In this document: positions 36,754-45,826 of the stretch, in pieces | Numbering within the stretch: position 1 is the stretch's first letter | Layout: every line of letters starts with the position of its first letter | NCBI RefSeq assembly: GCF_012927305.1 | Contig: NZ_JABBGH010000002.1 | Location: forward strand, 310,001-374,000 | Source of the DNA: Hymenobacter polaris | GTDB taxonomy: Bacteria > Bacteroidota > Bacteroidia > Cytophagales > Hymenobacteraceae | DNA length: 64,000 bases | Direction of reading: 5' to 3' | Made by a program: the position numbers and the translations under genes | Notes under the pieces: model-generated | Seen by the model: the letters and a program-made list of their open reading frames with translations, nothing else | Database searches by the model: none | What the model was told of the DNA's origin: nothing

Positions 36754-38436
36754 ATGAACTCCTTACTACAGGTCTGCAGAGTTGGAATTATAGCTGCAGC
36801 AATAGCTAGTTATGCAGACGCTGGTCTCTGCCAGGGGGTCGAATTAACCCCCGATAGTGTTTATAGGGCAATTGAGCCCCCGCCTCTAGACGCAGGTGCC
36901 ACACCGGGAACGGCTGCTGACAAGAGCAAGATTTACACGATACCACTTAGTTATTTCCCGCCACCAGGCTTTCAGGGCTCCACTGAGTCTTGCGTTGGTT
37001 GGGCAGTGGGCTACACCATGATGGGGTACATGAGTGTCCCTAAAAGTTTGGTGCCGCCTAAATCATTTACCGGAACGGTATTCAGTCCATGGTATCTATA
37101 CCTAGCAGTAGATAGGCAGGAGGTACGCATGCCTAGGCAGTGCCAGGGACTTGGGCAATGCGGCATTAGGGCAGACTTAGCATTGCAATATCTACAAGAT
37201 TTTGGGACTGTGCCAATAGAATTTTATCCTACCTACCCTATTCCCTATTCCTTTCCCCCTCCTAACGAGCAGCAACTCAATGAAACTGCCTTGAAACACA
37301 AAATCCCATCCACTTGGCATCGCCTGTATGCGGTTAATAATCCACGGGAAATCAAATCATACATTTCCGTCGATATACCGATTATCTCAATCATTGAGGT
37401 GGATAGGAAATTTATGGATTATAGGGACAATTTCGACAACAGACCGTATCAGTGGAAAGGCCCAGCCGTTGGCACCCATGCCATGGTTGTCATTGGGTAT
37501 AATGACAGCTTACACGCATTTAGGATACTAAATTCTCATGGTGATTCCTGGGGCAAGCGTGGTTACGGATGGATAGATTATGAGAGTTACATCGCCATGG
37601 TCAGGCAAAATTTTATAATGGTTCAGGAACCAAAAAGCTTATCAGCCACCTCCTTAACTACACCAAAAATTACTGACCGTTCGAAGGAGCAAGATGCGCC
37701 GGGCGCGGCTGCTACAGGGCACAGCTCGCTGGGAGTTAAAACCGTAATGCGTATCAGACCCGAGGACTTTGCGGTGCGGAGCGAAGAGACTGCTATCAAA
37801 GGCGCCAGTGGATTATCCCATTATACTTTTAGCGTTGCTGCTAAACCTGAGCTTCTGGCTGCAATTAAAGAGGTCACTTATATATACAAGCTGCCCGGCT
37901 TCCCCGTTATTCGGTTCACCTCGAGGGAGCAGCCATACTTTTCGGGGGCTTTCGACGTCAAAGAATGTTTAACAGCTATGACGGCCTCATTACAACTGGC
38001 TAACGATTCAATCATTAATATCAGCTTTGATGGTTGTGATATTCTACGCTCTGCAAATAGCTCACTGGCTGACCCTTCCATAGTCAATGTAATCCCATAT
38101 GTCACGGCAACTCATGTTGCCTATGCGAGAAGGGCACTTGGTAGAATACGAAACAGAGCAACAAACAATAAATATGATTTTGAAATTCAGCTTAGAGGTA
38201 TCGAGAGGGTGATTACCCATGTTGACAGTGTTACCTACTTCTGGAACCACCCTACATTCAATGAGTACAACGGGATATTACGTTTGAGTAGAGAAGAAGG
38301 GCTTGAAACAAACTTCTCCGGTGCTTATAGTGGATGGGGGTGTCTAGATGATGTTATTATAACCTTATATTTTAATAACAGAAAAACTAAGGTCATCCAC
38401 TTGGATATGTGTAACAGCTTAGGCTGGTCTGATTAA
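36754..38436 (+). CDS. Exported papain-like (C1) peptidase with two pYEATS-like domains
   Basis: A 560-residue protein from the ATG at 36754, which gives a signal peptide (RVGIIAAAIASYADAG); a GTG 14 codons upstream is less likely. Residues 55-290 are a C1 papain-fold peptidase: oxyanion Gln74, nucleophile Cys80 (STESCVGWAVGY), His242 (GTHAMVVIGYND) and Asn260 (ILNSHGDSWGKRGYGW). The Gln-to-Cys spacing of six equals papain. Two C-terminal repeats follow at about 355-430 (IKEVTYIYKLPGF, FSGAFDV) and 472-555 (DSVTYFWNHPTFN, FSGAYSGWGCLDD). They match the prokaryotic YEATS pattern known from conflict-system proteins. AT-rich composition sets it apart. Confidence 0.75.
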   Translation: MNSLLQVCRVGIIAAAIASYADAGLCQGVELTPDSVYRAIEPPPLDAGATPGTAADKSKIYTIPLSYFPPPGFQGSTESCVGWAVGYTMMGYMSVPKSLVPPKSFTGTVFSPWYLYLAVDRQEVRMPRQCQGLGQCGIRADLALQYLQDFGTVPIEFYPTYPIPYSFPPPNEQQLNETALKHKIPSTWHRLYAVNNPREIKSYISVDIPIISIIEVDRKFMDYRDNFDNRPYQWKGPAVGTHAMVVIGYNDSLHAFRILNSHGDSWGKRGYGWIDYESYIAMVRQNFIMVQEPKSLSATSLTTPKITDRSKEQDAPGAAATGHSSLGVKTVMRIRPEDFAVRSEETAIKGASGLSHYTFSVAAKPELLAAIKEVTYIYKLPGFPVIRFTSREQPYFSGAFDVKECLTAMTASLQLANDSIINISFDGCDILRSANSSLADPSIVNVIPYVTATHVAYARRALGRIRNRATNNKYDFEIQLRGIERVITHVDSVTYFWNHPTFNEYNGILRLSREEGLETNFSGAYSGWGCLDDVIITLYFNNRKTKVIHLDMCNSLGWSD

Positions 38437-38629
38437 TAATGACTAGGTATATCATAATGTGACACCAAGCCAGGTTACGTTAGTGTCTCCCATGTCGGCC
38501 CAGACATCTAATCTCCATCGCGTACACCGGTCCAAATACGCACGCGGGATAACTTGCACTGTATTCAATGTCCACCCGCGCTACATAGGGTTCGGGAAAA
38601 AGCCGCTTAAACACTGGGGCCACCAGTAA

Positions 38630-40003
38630 CTAAGTCGCCCCGGCCGCCGGGCACGCCCCCAGCACCTGCTCCAGCAGCTCCCGCAGACTCTTGGTGAGTT
38701 GTTCAACCAACTGCCCCTCGGCCGCCACATCGCCCGACACTGGTACGCTCGCTGCCCAAAGCATCAGCTTGTCCACCGGCATCAGCTTCGAGCTGACCGT
38801 AAACTTCCGTGGCTTCGGGGGCATCTTGCCATCCGCCGCCGGGTACAGCAGCACCGCCCGTGGGCACGCCCGGCGCAGGGTATAGCTCACCAGCTGGTAC
38901 AAGTCGGCCTGCCCGATGCCCGCCTTGCGCGTCTGCTCGTCGCCGTATCGCTTCTTGTACTTCGCGTCAAGTATCACCTGGGCTTTCGTCTGCCGGCACG
39001 TCAGCACCAGGTCGGGCCGCAGCTGAAACACGCCCTCGTCCGTCAGCCACTCCGTCGATTGGTAGGCCACCGCGTAGGCCTGCCCCAGGTGCGTTTCCAG
39101 GAAGCCCCGCAAAAAGTCTTCAAACACGTACTCCATCGGCACTAGCAGGCAGCTGTTCGCCCGGCCCGACCACGTAGCCAAATCCAGGTAGCTATGCGCC
39201 AGAAAAAAGCGGCACATGGCCACGCACGGCGCGTAGTCGGCGAAGTAGGGCGTGAGCAGCACCGCGTCGCAGTCGACCACCGTCGCCACCTGGTCGCTTA
39301 CCTCGTCCAGCACGAAAAGCACCTGCCGCAGCAGCTCGGCCGTTTCCACAAAGCGGCACTGCCCGTGCAACTGCCGCGCCACGTACCGCAGCAGCCGGTT
39401 CAGGCGGTTGTCGTGGGCAAATGGCTCGTGGGCATACACCAGCCGCTGGTACTGCCCATGCCGCAAGCTCTCCCGCACCGAGGCCGCCACCTCCAGCCGG
39501 CCCCGTGGGTACGTTAGCGGCTCCTCTACCGGCTGGTACTGCGAGTAGGGCTGCGTCGTCACCAGGTGGTAAGCCAGCCGCGCGAACTGCGCTATCAACG
39601 CCTCCGGGAACTGCCGCACCGTAGCAAGCTCCGACATCACTCCCGCAAACGGAAACCGCAGCCGGCGGCAGTACGATAGCCACCACAGCACGTGCGCAAA
39701 CCAGCGCTCGCTTTCGGGCGCGTCGTGGGCAAACAGCTTTGGGTATACCTCAATTCGCACCCCGTCCCACTGCACCACCCCCACGTAGTTCCGTGCCCGC
39801 ACCCGCCCGTCGGCCAGTACCTCCAGCAGCTGGGCCTTGTGCTGGCCCGCCGGCTCTACCCCTTCAGCAGTGTCAGCTAGCAGCTGCCGGCTCTGCCACA
39901 CCTCCGTTAGGTAGGCCCGCAGCCCCGCCACGTCGAAGCCAGCCGGCAGTTGCTGCTCCGACGTGCGATGCTCTTCCAGCCGAATGGTCAGCCCTGCACT
40001 CAT
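38630..40003 (-). CDS. mcrC: McrC-like nuclease subunit of a McrBC restriction system
   Basis: A 457-residue McrC-family protein. The N-terminal part carries the family's RNYVGVVQWDGVRIEVYPKL segment. The C-terminal PD-(D/E)xK nuclease core reads FQLRPDLVL (Asp331) then VILDAKYKKR (Asp346, Lys348). It should join the McrB motor and cut DNA; classic McrBC cuts DNA with modified cytosine. Its ATG overlaps the McrB stop by four bases, so the pair is translationally coupled. Confidence 0.9.
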   Translation of the reverse strand: MSAGLTIRLEEHRTSEQQLPAGFDVAGLRAYLTEVWQSRQLLADTAEGVEPAGQHKAQLLEVLADGRVRARNYVGVVQWDGVRIEVYPKLFAHDAPESERWFAHVLWWLSYCRRLRFPFAGVMSELATVRQFPEALIAQFARLAYHLVTTQPYSQYQPVEEPLTYPRGRLEVAASVRESLRHGQYQRLVYAHEPFAHDNRLNRLLRYVARQLHGQCRFVETAELLRQVLFVLDEVSDQVATVVDCDAVLLTPYFADYAPCVAMCRFFLAHSYLDLATWSGRANSCLLVPMEYVFEDFLRGFLETHLGQAYAVAYQSTEWLTDEGVFQLRPDLVLTCRQTKAQVILDAKYKKRYGDEQTRKAGIGQADLYQLVSYTLRRACPRAVLLYPAADGKMPPKPRKFTVSSKLMPVDKLMLWAASVPVSGDVAAEGQLVEQLTKSLRELLEQVLGACPAAGAT

Positions 40004-42075
40004 ACCTGCTTCGGTTTCACCCGCAGCTGGTAGTTCGCCTCGTCCACTTCCATCGTGGCGGGCAGCGCCGTGCTCAGCACCTTTTTCACCAGGTCCTGCC
40101 GGCCGCCATAGTATTCTAGCAGCAGCGGTAGCACCTGTCGGTTCAGCACGTCGGGCAACGCTTGCTCGTCCTTGTCCAGAAATAGCGCGTGGCCAATCAG
40201 AAAGTCAGCTGACTTCTTGGCCTCCAGCAGTTGGTCGTTCAGGCTACGCAGCACCTGCCGCGCCACCGGCTGTAGCCCCGCCACCTCGTAGTCCGGGTAC
40301 AGCCCCACGAACTCGAAGCGCCGCCGCAGCGCCACGTCCAGCAGCGCAATCGACTTGTCGGCCGTGTTCATCGTGCCCAGGATGTACAGGTTCGGCGGCA
40401 CCGCCAGCTGCTCCAGCGCCGTGCTGCCGTCGGCAGCCGTTGCCGGCAGGGGTAGCGTCACGGTTAGCTCGTTGGCCCCGCCCAGCCGCTTGTCTTCTTC
40501 CAGCAGTGTTATCAGTTCGCCCAGCACCCGCGACATATTCGCCCGGTTTATCTCGTCCACCACCAGCACGTAGTTGAGCAGCGGTTCGGTCGGGTGCGCC
40601 CAGTTGGCCCGCGCCCGCTGGCAGATGCGATAAAATACCCCCTCGTGCCGCTCAAAACCCAGGCTGCCCCCCGTCAGGCTTGGCTTGATGCCTACCACGA
40701 AGTCCTCGTAGGCGTAGTTCTGGTGGAAGGTCACGAAGTCGGTTTGCTTGCCCCGCAGCGCGTCAAACGTGGCCTTGGCTGCTGCGTGCTTCTCCTTTGC
40801 GCTATCACCCACTGGCTCCTTGCCCGTCGCAATGTGGGCGGCAATCTCAATCGTCCGGTACGTCTTACCCGTGCCGGGCGGCCCGTACAGGATGGTATTC
40901 AGCGCGTAGGGTACTGCTGCGGGCACCTTTCTATTTTCTGCTCCAGGGTCAATTAAGTCCGGCTCTGCGGGCGGCGTTACCACTATCGGCAACTCAAACA
41001 TAGCTGCGATGTGCTCCGGCCGCCACAGCTCATGAATCGTAAGCCGATAGCTGCCTTTGCCTATCAACTCAAAAGCCGCAAAATCCGGCTCCCAATCAAC
41101 TTCCAGCAGTCGCCCATTCTCCGGGTTCGCCGTGACCCGCCCCCGTGCCTTTATCATCATAGCCGACACGTAGGTGCCTTTCACTTTCCGTGTGTAGGCC
41201 GACTTTATTACGATGCCCGCACCTACGGGCACCTCCTTTACTTTGTCCAGAAATTTGTCATCGTAGCCATTCAGCCAGATACCTTCCTTCACAAAGCGAT
41301 TAGTTTGGTCGTCTCCCTCCCAGTAAGCCCCTACGCAATAGAAGGCTGGTGCAGCACTCACAGGTGACGGTGACGTATCTGGCTCAACCCCGGTATCTAG
41401 TGGGTCTGTTTCACTAATATCACTTGTGGCCGCCTGATTAGCCAAGTAAGCCTCATACGACACCTCGTACAACGGCTTCCCAAAGTGCGCCCGAATGTCG
41501 GCCTGGTAGCCCTCGTACTCCCCAAACGAGTCAAACGAGTAGTCTAGCCCCGCTTCTGCCAAGTACGGCCGCGTCTGCTTGTTCAGCGGCAGGTATTCCT
41601 TCGGCAGCAGGCAGCTCAGTCCCTGCGTCAGCTTCGGCCAGGCCACCCCGTGCAGCGCCAGCGCCTGCCCAAACGTGTCGTCGCTTACCTGCCGGGCTTG
41701 CACCTGGTGGTACAGCTGCCACAGCAGCGGCACGTCGCCAGCTTCCCGGTCTTTGGCGTACCGAAACAGCCACGCCCGTTGCGCTGGAGCGGTAGGTACG
41801 CCATCGGTATCCGTCGGGGCCGCTGCCGCCAGCCCCATCGAGTGCTTCAGCGCCGCCAGAAACTTTAGCTGCTTGTCCTTGCCGTGCTTCATGCACAGCG
41901 AGAAGAACGTGAATGGGTCCAGTACCTGGAGCACCCCCGAGGTGCCGTCCGGGTACTGGTCGTCACCAACCTTAACCCCAGCCTGTTGCAGCAGCGTCAC
42001 GAGCTGCGGCTGGTCGTTTTCATAGTCGGCCAGCTTCTGGCCTAGCTCTTCGAAGAAGGGAACCCACGTGTACAT
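40000..42075 (-). CDS. mcrB: McrB-like AAA+ GTPase with N-terminal EVE-like recognition domain
   Basis: A 691-residue motor subunit. Residues 1-215 are a helical N-terminal region. About 245-360 (VGAYWEGDDQTNRFVKEGIWLNGYDDKF, PVGAGIVIKSAYTR, GRVTANPENGRLLEVDW) looks like an EVE/PUA-type reader of modified bases, a usual McrB N-terminal module. The AAA+ part has Walker A GPPGTGKT (398-405), Walker B VVDEINRAN (506 onward) and the McrB signature GTMNTADKS (567-575). It precedes mcrC with a 4-base overlap and is divergent from the methylase operon (about 80 bases between starts). Target modification is not predictable. Confidence 0.9.
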   Translation of the reverse strand: MYTWVPFFEELGQKLADYENDQPQLVTLLQQAGVKVGDDQYPDGTSGVLQVLDPFTFFSLCMKHGKDKQLKFLAALKHSMGLAAAAPTDTDGVPTAPAQRAWLFRYAKDREAGDVPLLWQLYHQVQARQVSDDTFGQALALHGVAWPKLTQGLSCLLPKEYLPLNKQTRPYLAEAGLDYSFDSFGEYEGYQADIRAHFGKPLYEVSYEAYLANQAATSDISETDPLDTGVEPDTSPSPVSAAPAFYCVGAYWEGDDQTNRFVKEGIWLNGYDDKFLDKVKEVPVGAGIVIKSAYTRKVKGTYVSAMMIKARGRVTANPENGRLLEVDWEPDFAAFELIGKGSYRLTIHELWRPEHIAAMFELPIVVTPPAEPDLIDPGAENRKVPAAVPYALNTILYGPPGTGKTYRTIEIAAHIATGKEPVGDSAKEKHAAAKATFDALRGKQTDFVTFHQNYAYEDFVVGIKPSLTGGSLGFERHEGVFYRICQRARANWAHPTEPLLNYVLVVDEINRANMSRVLGELITLLEEDKRLGGANELTVTLPLPATAADGSTALEQLAVPPNLYILGTMNTADKSIALLDVALRRRFEFVGLYPDYEVAGLQPVARQVLRSLNDQLLEAKKSADFLIGHALFLDKDEQALPDVLNRQVLPLLLEYYGGRQDLVKKVLSTALPATMEVDEANYQLRVKPKQV

Positions 42076-42156
42076 GCGGGCAAAGAACGCAAAAAACTGT
42101 GCTTGGTGAAGTAGGGTAAAATTGGTTTACAAGCGGTGGCTTTTGTTCCTTTGAGA

Positions 42157-44376
42157 ATGAACTTGATTGACCAAGCTAAACGCGACGGCCTTATCTCCTT
42201 TTCGGCCGACGGTAAGTATCTCTATTACACTAATCACGGTAATAAGCGTCGCAACTTTGATAATCCTGAAGAGGCAACCCAGCTCGATGCATACTTACAG
42301 TTGCGCTATCACTATGGCTATGGGGAGCAACAAATTGCTTTGTTTGAGCCCGTGCAGATGGGGGCTAGCACCCGCGAAGCTGACATTGTAGTATTTGTCG
42401 ATGCGGGCCGTGCCAAGCCTTATTTGGTGGTAGAATGCAAAAAGCCCGATACTAGCGGCAAAGAGTTTGTACTGGCTGTGGACCAGGCTTTTAGCTACGC
42501 CGTGGCCAGTGGTGCCCGCTTTGCATGGATAACAAGTGGTACCACAAATGAATACTATGAGGTACTAAGTGACGCGCCACGCGAGCGCAGCAAAAACCGT
42601 CTCCCAAACATTCCGCGGGCAGGCGAAAATGAACCGCCGGTATTCAAATATGCTTATAAGGGTCTGCTAAGCACCGATGAAGCCCCAACGGACGCTGAAC
42701 CAGTGCAGCCCTACTTCGAGCTTCAAAAGCTGAGCGAAAGTGAGCTAACACGTCGCTTTAAACTGGCTCACAACACGCTTTGGGGCGGCGGCGAATTGAA
42801 CCCATCTGATGCGTTTGATGAATTGGATAAGCTCATTTTCTGCAAAATATGGGACGAGAAAGAGCCGCGTAGGCCCAATCAGCCTTATGCCTTCCAAGTG
42901 TACCGCAATGAGGACCCCGAAGAACTGCTCAAGCGTGTAAAGGGCATCTACGAAAAGGGCCGAAAAAAAGCGCCCGAGGTTTTCAAGGCCGATATTACCC
43001 TGACAGCGGCCAAGCTCCGTACCGTTGTGGGCTATCTGGAGGGAGCCAATCTGTCTGCGTCGGACTTGGACAGTAAGGGGCGGGCGTTTGAGACGTTCTT
43101 GGATTCGTACTTCCGCGGCGACTTTGGGCAGTATTTCACGCCCCGTGCCATTGTGGAGTTCATTGTGGAATGCCTGCCTTTCACCCACGAGTCACTGGTG
43201 CTTGATACTTCATGCGGTAGCGGTGGCTTCCTGCTGTATGCCCTGGATAAGGTGCGCAAGCAAGCAGATGATTTTTACCATAAAGAGCGGCAAGCAGCCG
43301 AGCATTATCGTCACTGGCATGATTTCGCAGAAAAGAACCTCTATGGTATTGAAATATCGGAGCAGATTGCGCGGGCGGCCAAGATGAATATGATTATTCA
43401 CGACGACGGCCACACCAACGTAATTGCCGCTGATGGCCTGTTAACGGATGAGGAATTGCAGCGCAAATCAGGTAACAGTGGGTTCCGGTACGGGCGCTTC
43501 GATTTCATCCTAACCAATCCTCCGTTTGGTTCTATCGTCAAACAGACGGAACAAGCATATCTTAAAAATTATCAGCTGGGCTTCAAAGAGTCCGATTGGA
43601 AGGCGGCGGTGACCCAACCACAGGCCCCGCGCCTGACCCAGAGCACAGAAGTACTGTTCATGGAACAGTGCCACAAGTTTCTGCAGCCGGGCGGTGTGTT
43701 GGCCATAGTCATCCCCGACGGTATTCTAACTAATAGCAGCCTACAATATGTGCGCGACGAGTTAGCTCTGCGCTACCGCATATTAGTTGTGGTGAGCCTG
43801 CCCCAAACAGCGTTCACGGCCAACGGCGCCGGGGTAAAAAGCTCTGTGTTATTCCTTCAAAAGCACCCCGACGAAGCCACCGAAGCCCAGCGCCAGCGCC
43901 AGCGCGAATTAGAGCAGCGCCTCTTACGCGAGCAGAACTACCACGCTCAACTCGCAGCCCTGGACGACGCACAGCGCTTTGCTCAGCGCGATTGGGGCGC
44001 TTTTCTGAACGCTTATCCCGACCTAACGCCCGCCGACTTGGGCCTCAGCGTGGCGGCAGTGCGCGCCGTGGCTTTACCCCCCGCCCAGCGTCGCCTACTG
44101 GAGCAAACCGCCGAGTACCGTACTTGGAAAAAGCAGTTGGCCGACGGATACACCGAGCAGCGCCAACGCCTAGCGGAACAACTCGACGAAGCCCGCCAAC
44201 AAGCCTTACGCCATGAACTGTTAGACTACGACATCTTCATGGCCCTTGCCGAAGACATTGGCTACGACGCCACCGGCAAGCCCACCGGTCGCAACGACCT
44301 CAAAGAGCTAGCCCCAGAAATCAACCGCTTCATCGACCACCACATCCACGGCACCGGCAGCGCGCTTTTTCGTTAA
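42157..44376 (+). CDS. Fused restriction nuclease and N6-adenine methyltransferase (HsdM-like)
   Basis: A 739-residue protein from the ATG at 42157; a GTG at 42136 is possible. Residues 40-130 form a type I R-protein N-terminal nuclease domain: Asp76 (READIVVF), Glu93 and Lys95 (LVVECKKP). The rest is HsdM-like: FRGDFGQYFTPRAIVEFI, SAM site DTSCGSGGF (350-358) and catalytic NPPF (454-457). A fused nuclease-methylase followed by an S subunit, with no helicase HsdR, resembles BcgI-type (type IIB) systems rather than classic type I. The C-terminal 150 residues form a Gln-rich helical region that may contact HsdS. Confidence 0.85.
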   Translation: MNLIDQAKRDGLISFSADGKYLYYTNHGNKRRNFDNPEEATQLDAYLQLRYHYGYGEQQIALFEPVQMGASTREADIVVFVDAGRAKPYLVVECKKPDTSGKEFVLAVDQAFSYAVASGARFAWITSGTTNEYYEVLSDAPRERSKNRLPNIPRAGENEPPVFKYAYKGLLSTDEAPTDAEPVQPYFELQKLSESELTRRFKLAHNTLWGGGELNPSDAFDELDKLIFCKIWDEKEPRRPNQPYAFQVYRNEDPEELLKRVKGIYEKGRKKAPEVFKADITLTAAKLRTVVGYLEGANLSASDLDSKGRAFETFLDSYFRGDFGQYFTPRAIVEFIVECLPFTHESLVLDTSCGSGGFLLYALDKVRKQADDFYHKERQAAEHYRHWHDFAEKNLYGIEISEQIARAAKMNMIIHDDGHTNVIAADGLLTDEELQRKSGNSGFRYGRFDFILTNPPFGSIVKQTEQAYLKNYQLGFKESDWKAAVTQPQAPRLTQSTEVLFMEQCHKFLQPGGVLAIVIPDGILTNSSLQYVRDELALRYRILVVVSLPQTAFTANGAGVKSSVLFLQKHPDEATEAQRQRQRELEQRLLREQNYHAQLAALDDAQRFAQRDWGAFLNAYPDLTPADLGLSVAAVRAVALPPAQRRLLEQTAEYRTWKKQLADGYTEQRQRLAEQLDEARQQALRHELLDYDIFMALAEDIGYDATGKPTGRNDLKELAPEINRFIDHHIHGTGSALFR

Positions 44377-44402
44377 GCCCCGCCTGGCAGGAACGTGAAA
44401 AC

Positions 44403-45818
44403 GTGTTTCTGCTGCGGCGGGGCTCCATAGAAGGACGCTTAGACCCCAGCGCTTACCATCCCCAACGGCGTCGGACACTAGACGCCCTGCGTGCTCAACC
44501 TAATGGCACCGTGCGGCTGAGCGACAGCGTACAATTTGCCAGGGCTCAGGTAACGAACAATGACGGAGGACTGCCCTATGTGGGTCTTGAAAATGTGGAA
44601 AGTAACACTGGAGTTTACTTGCCAACCGGCGATAAAGAATCCATCAGTAGTGCCTTTCTCTTTCGGCCTGGTCAAATTCTGTTTCCCAAGCTTCGGCCGT
44701 ATCTGAATAAGGTGTTGCTCGCTGATTTCGCAGGAATATGCTCAACAGAATTCCACGTTTTAGACCCAGTCCGGTTCACCCCATCCTTTTTGGCCTTGTA
44801 TCTGCGCACGGGCCTAGTACTTAACCAAACAAAATGGTTGACATCGGGCAACACATTGCCCCGCTTGCAAACTGCAGATGTTGAGGGGTTGCTTATCCCA
44901 AATTGCAATGCCGAAATGCAGGCGACTATTGCCAAGTTGGGTGAACAAGCTCAGGAAGAAGCTGATGCTGCCAAAGCACAGGCCCGAACTCACCTCACCA
45001 GCCTTGACACGCACTTGGTAGCGGCATTAGGCTTGACCCTGCCTTCCACAGGGTCAGTGCCGCTGGCGGAGCGTGAGTTTCAAGTTCGTTTCCGGCAGGT
45101 AGCCGGCCAACGCCTTGACCCGAAATGGTACGACCCTCGCACACAGGCTTTGCGGCAGGCGATTGAGGCCTCGCCTTTTCCAAAAGTGCCGTTGCGCGAT
45201 TTGCTCTTGCATACTAGCTCCGGAGACTGGGGTTACGACGCTGAAGACCCAGATGTCCTGGCTGCGCCTGCTGCATATGTACGGCGGCTTGTAGTTCGGG
45301 CCACTGAGTTCGACAATTTTTACAATCTGAACGTGGACGGCGAGCGGGCCAAGTACCGCATATTGCGCAAAGAAAAAGCTCGGCAGCTAGATGTACGTGC
45401 CGATGACTTACTCCTTGAGAAATCAGGTGGCAGCGAAAACCAGCCTGTGGGCCGGGTGGCACTGCTCACGCCAGAGCTGCTTAATAATTACCCGTTGGCC
45501 TTTTCCAATTTCATTTTCAAGTTCCGTCCTGACCCAACCCAGATACTACCGGCCTATCTATTCAACTTCCTGCGCTTTGTGCACAACATCCGCCTTACCG
45601 ATGCTATGCAAAGTCAGACCAACGGTATCCGCAACCTCATAATGAGCCAGTACCTGAGCCAGTCTATCATCTTGCCTCCGCTGGCTCGTCAGCAAGAACT
45701 AGCTGACCAACTCGACGCTATCCGGGCTGAAGCAAAACGGTTGCAACAAGCGGCACAAGCCACGTTGGCCAATGCCCGGCAGCAAATAGAGGTAATGATT
45801 CTGGGGACTGATAAATAG
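44403..45818 (+). CDS. hsdS: HsdS-like DNA specificity subunit
   Basis: A 471-residue specificity protein with a GTG start at 44403, 26 bases after the methylase stop. It has two target-recognition halves, each followed by a conserved helix: the first (about 20-165) ends with EMQATIAKLGEQAQEEADAAKAQA, the second (about 235-425) with PLARQQELADQLDAIRAEAKRLQQ. Motifs such as GNTLPRLQTADVEGLLIP and NGIRNLIMSQYLSQSIILPP are typical S-subunit TRD ends. The two halves would read a bipartite DNA site for the fused nuclease-methylase. Confidence 0.85.
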   Translation: MFLLRRGSIEGRLDPSAYHPQRRRTLDALRAQPNGTVRLSDSVQFARAQVTNNDGGLPYVGLENVESNTGVYLPTGDKESISSAFLFRPGQILFPKLRPYLNKVLLADFAGICSTEFHVLDPVRFTPSFLALYLRTGLVLNQTKWLTSGNTLPRLQTADVEGLLIPNCNAEMQATIAKLGEQAQEEADAAKAQARTHLTSLDTHLVAALGLTLPSTGSVPLAEREFQVRFRQVAGQRLDPKWYDPRTQALRQAIEASPFPKVPLRDLLLHTSSGDWGYDAEDPDVLAAPAAYVRRLVVRATEFDNFYNLNVDGERAKYRILRKEKARQLDVRADDLLLEKSGGSENQPVGRVALLTPELLNNYPLAFSNFIFKFRPDPTQILPAYLFNFLRFVHNIRLTDAMQSQTNGIRNLIMSQYLSQSIILPPLARQQELADQLDAIRAEAKRLQQAAQATLANARQQIEVMILGTDK

Positions 45819-45826
45819 CCGACATC

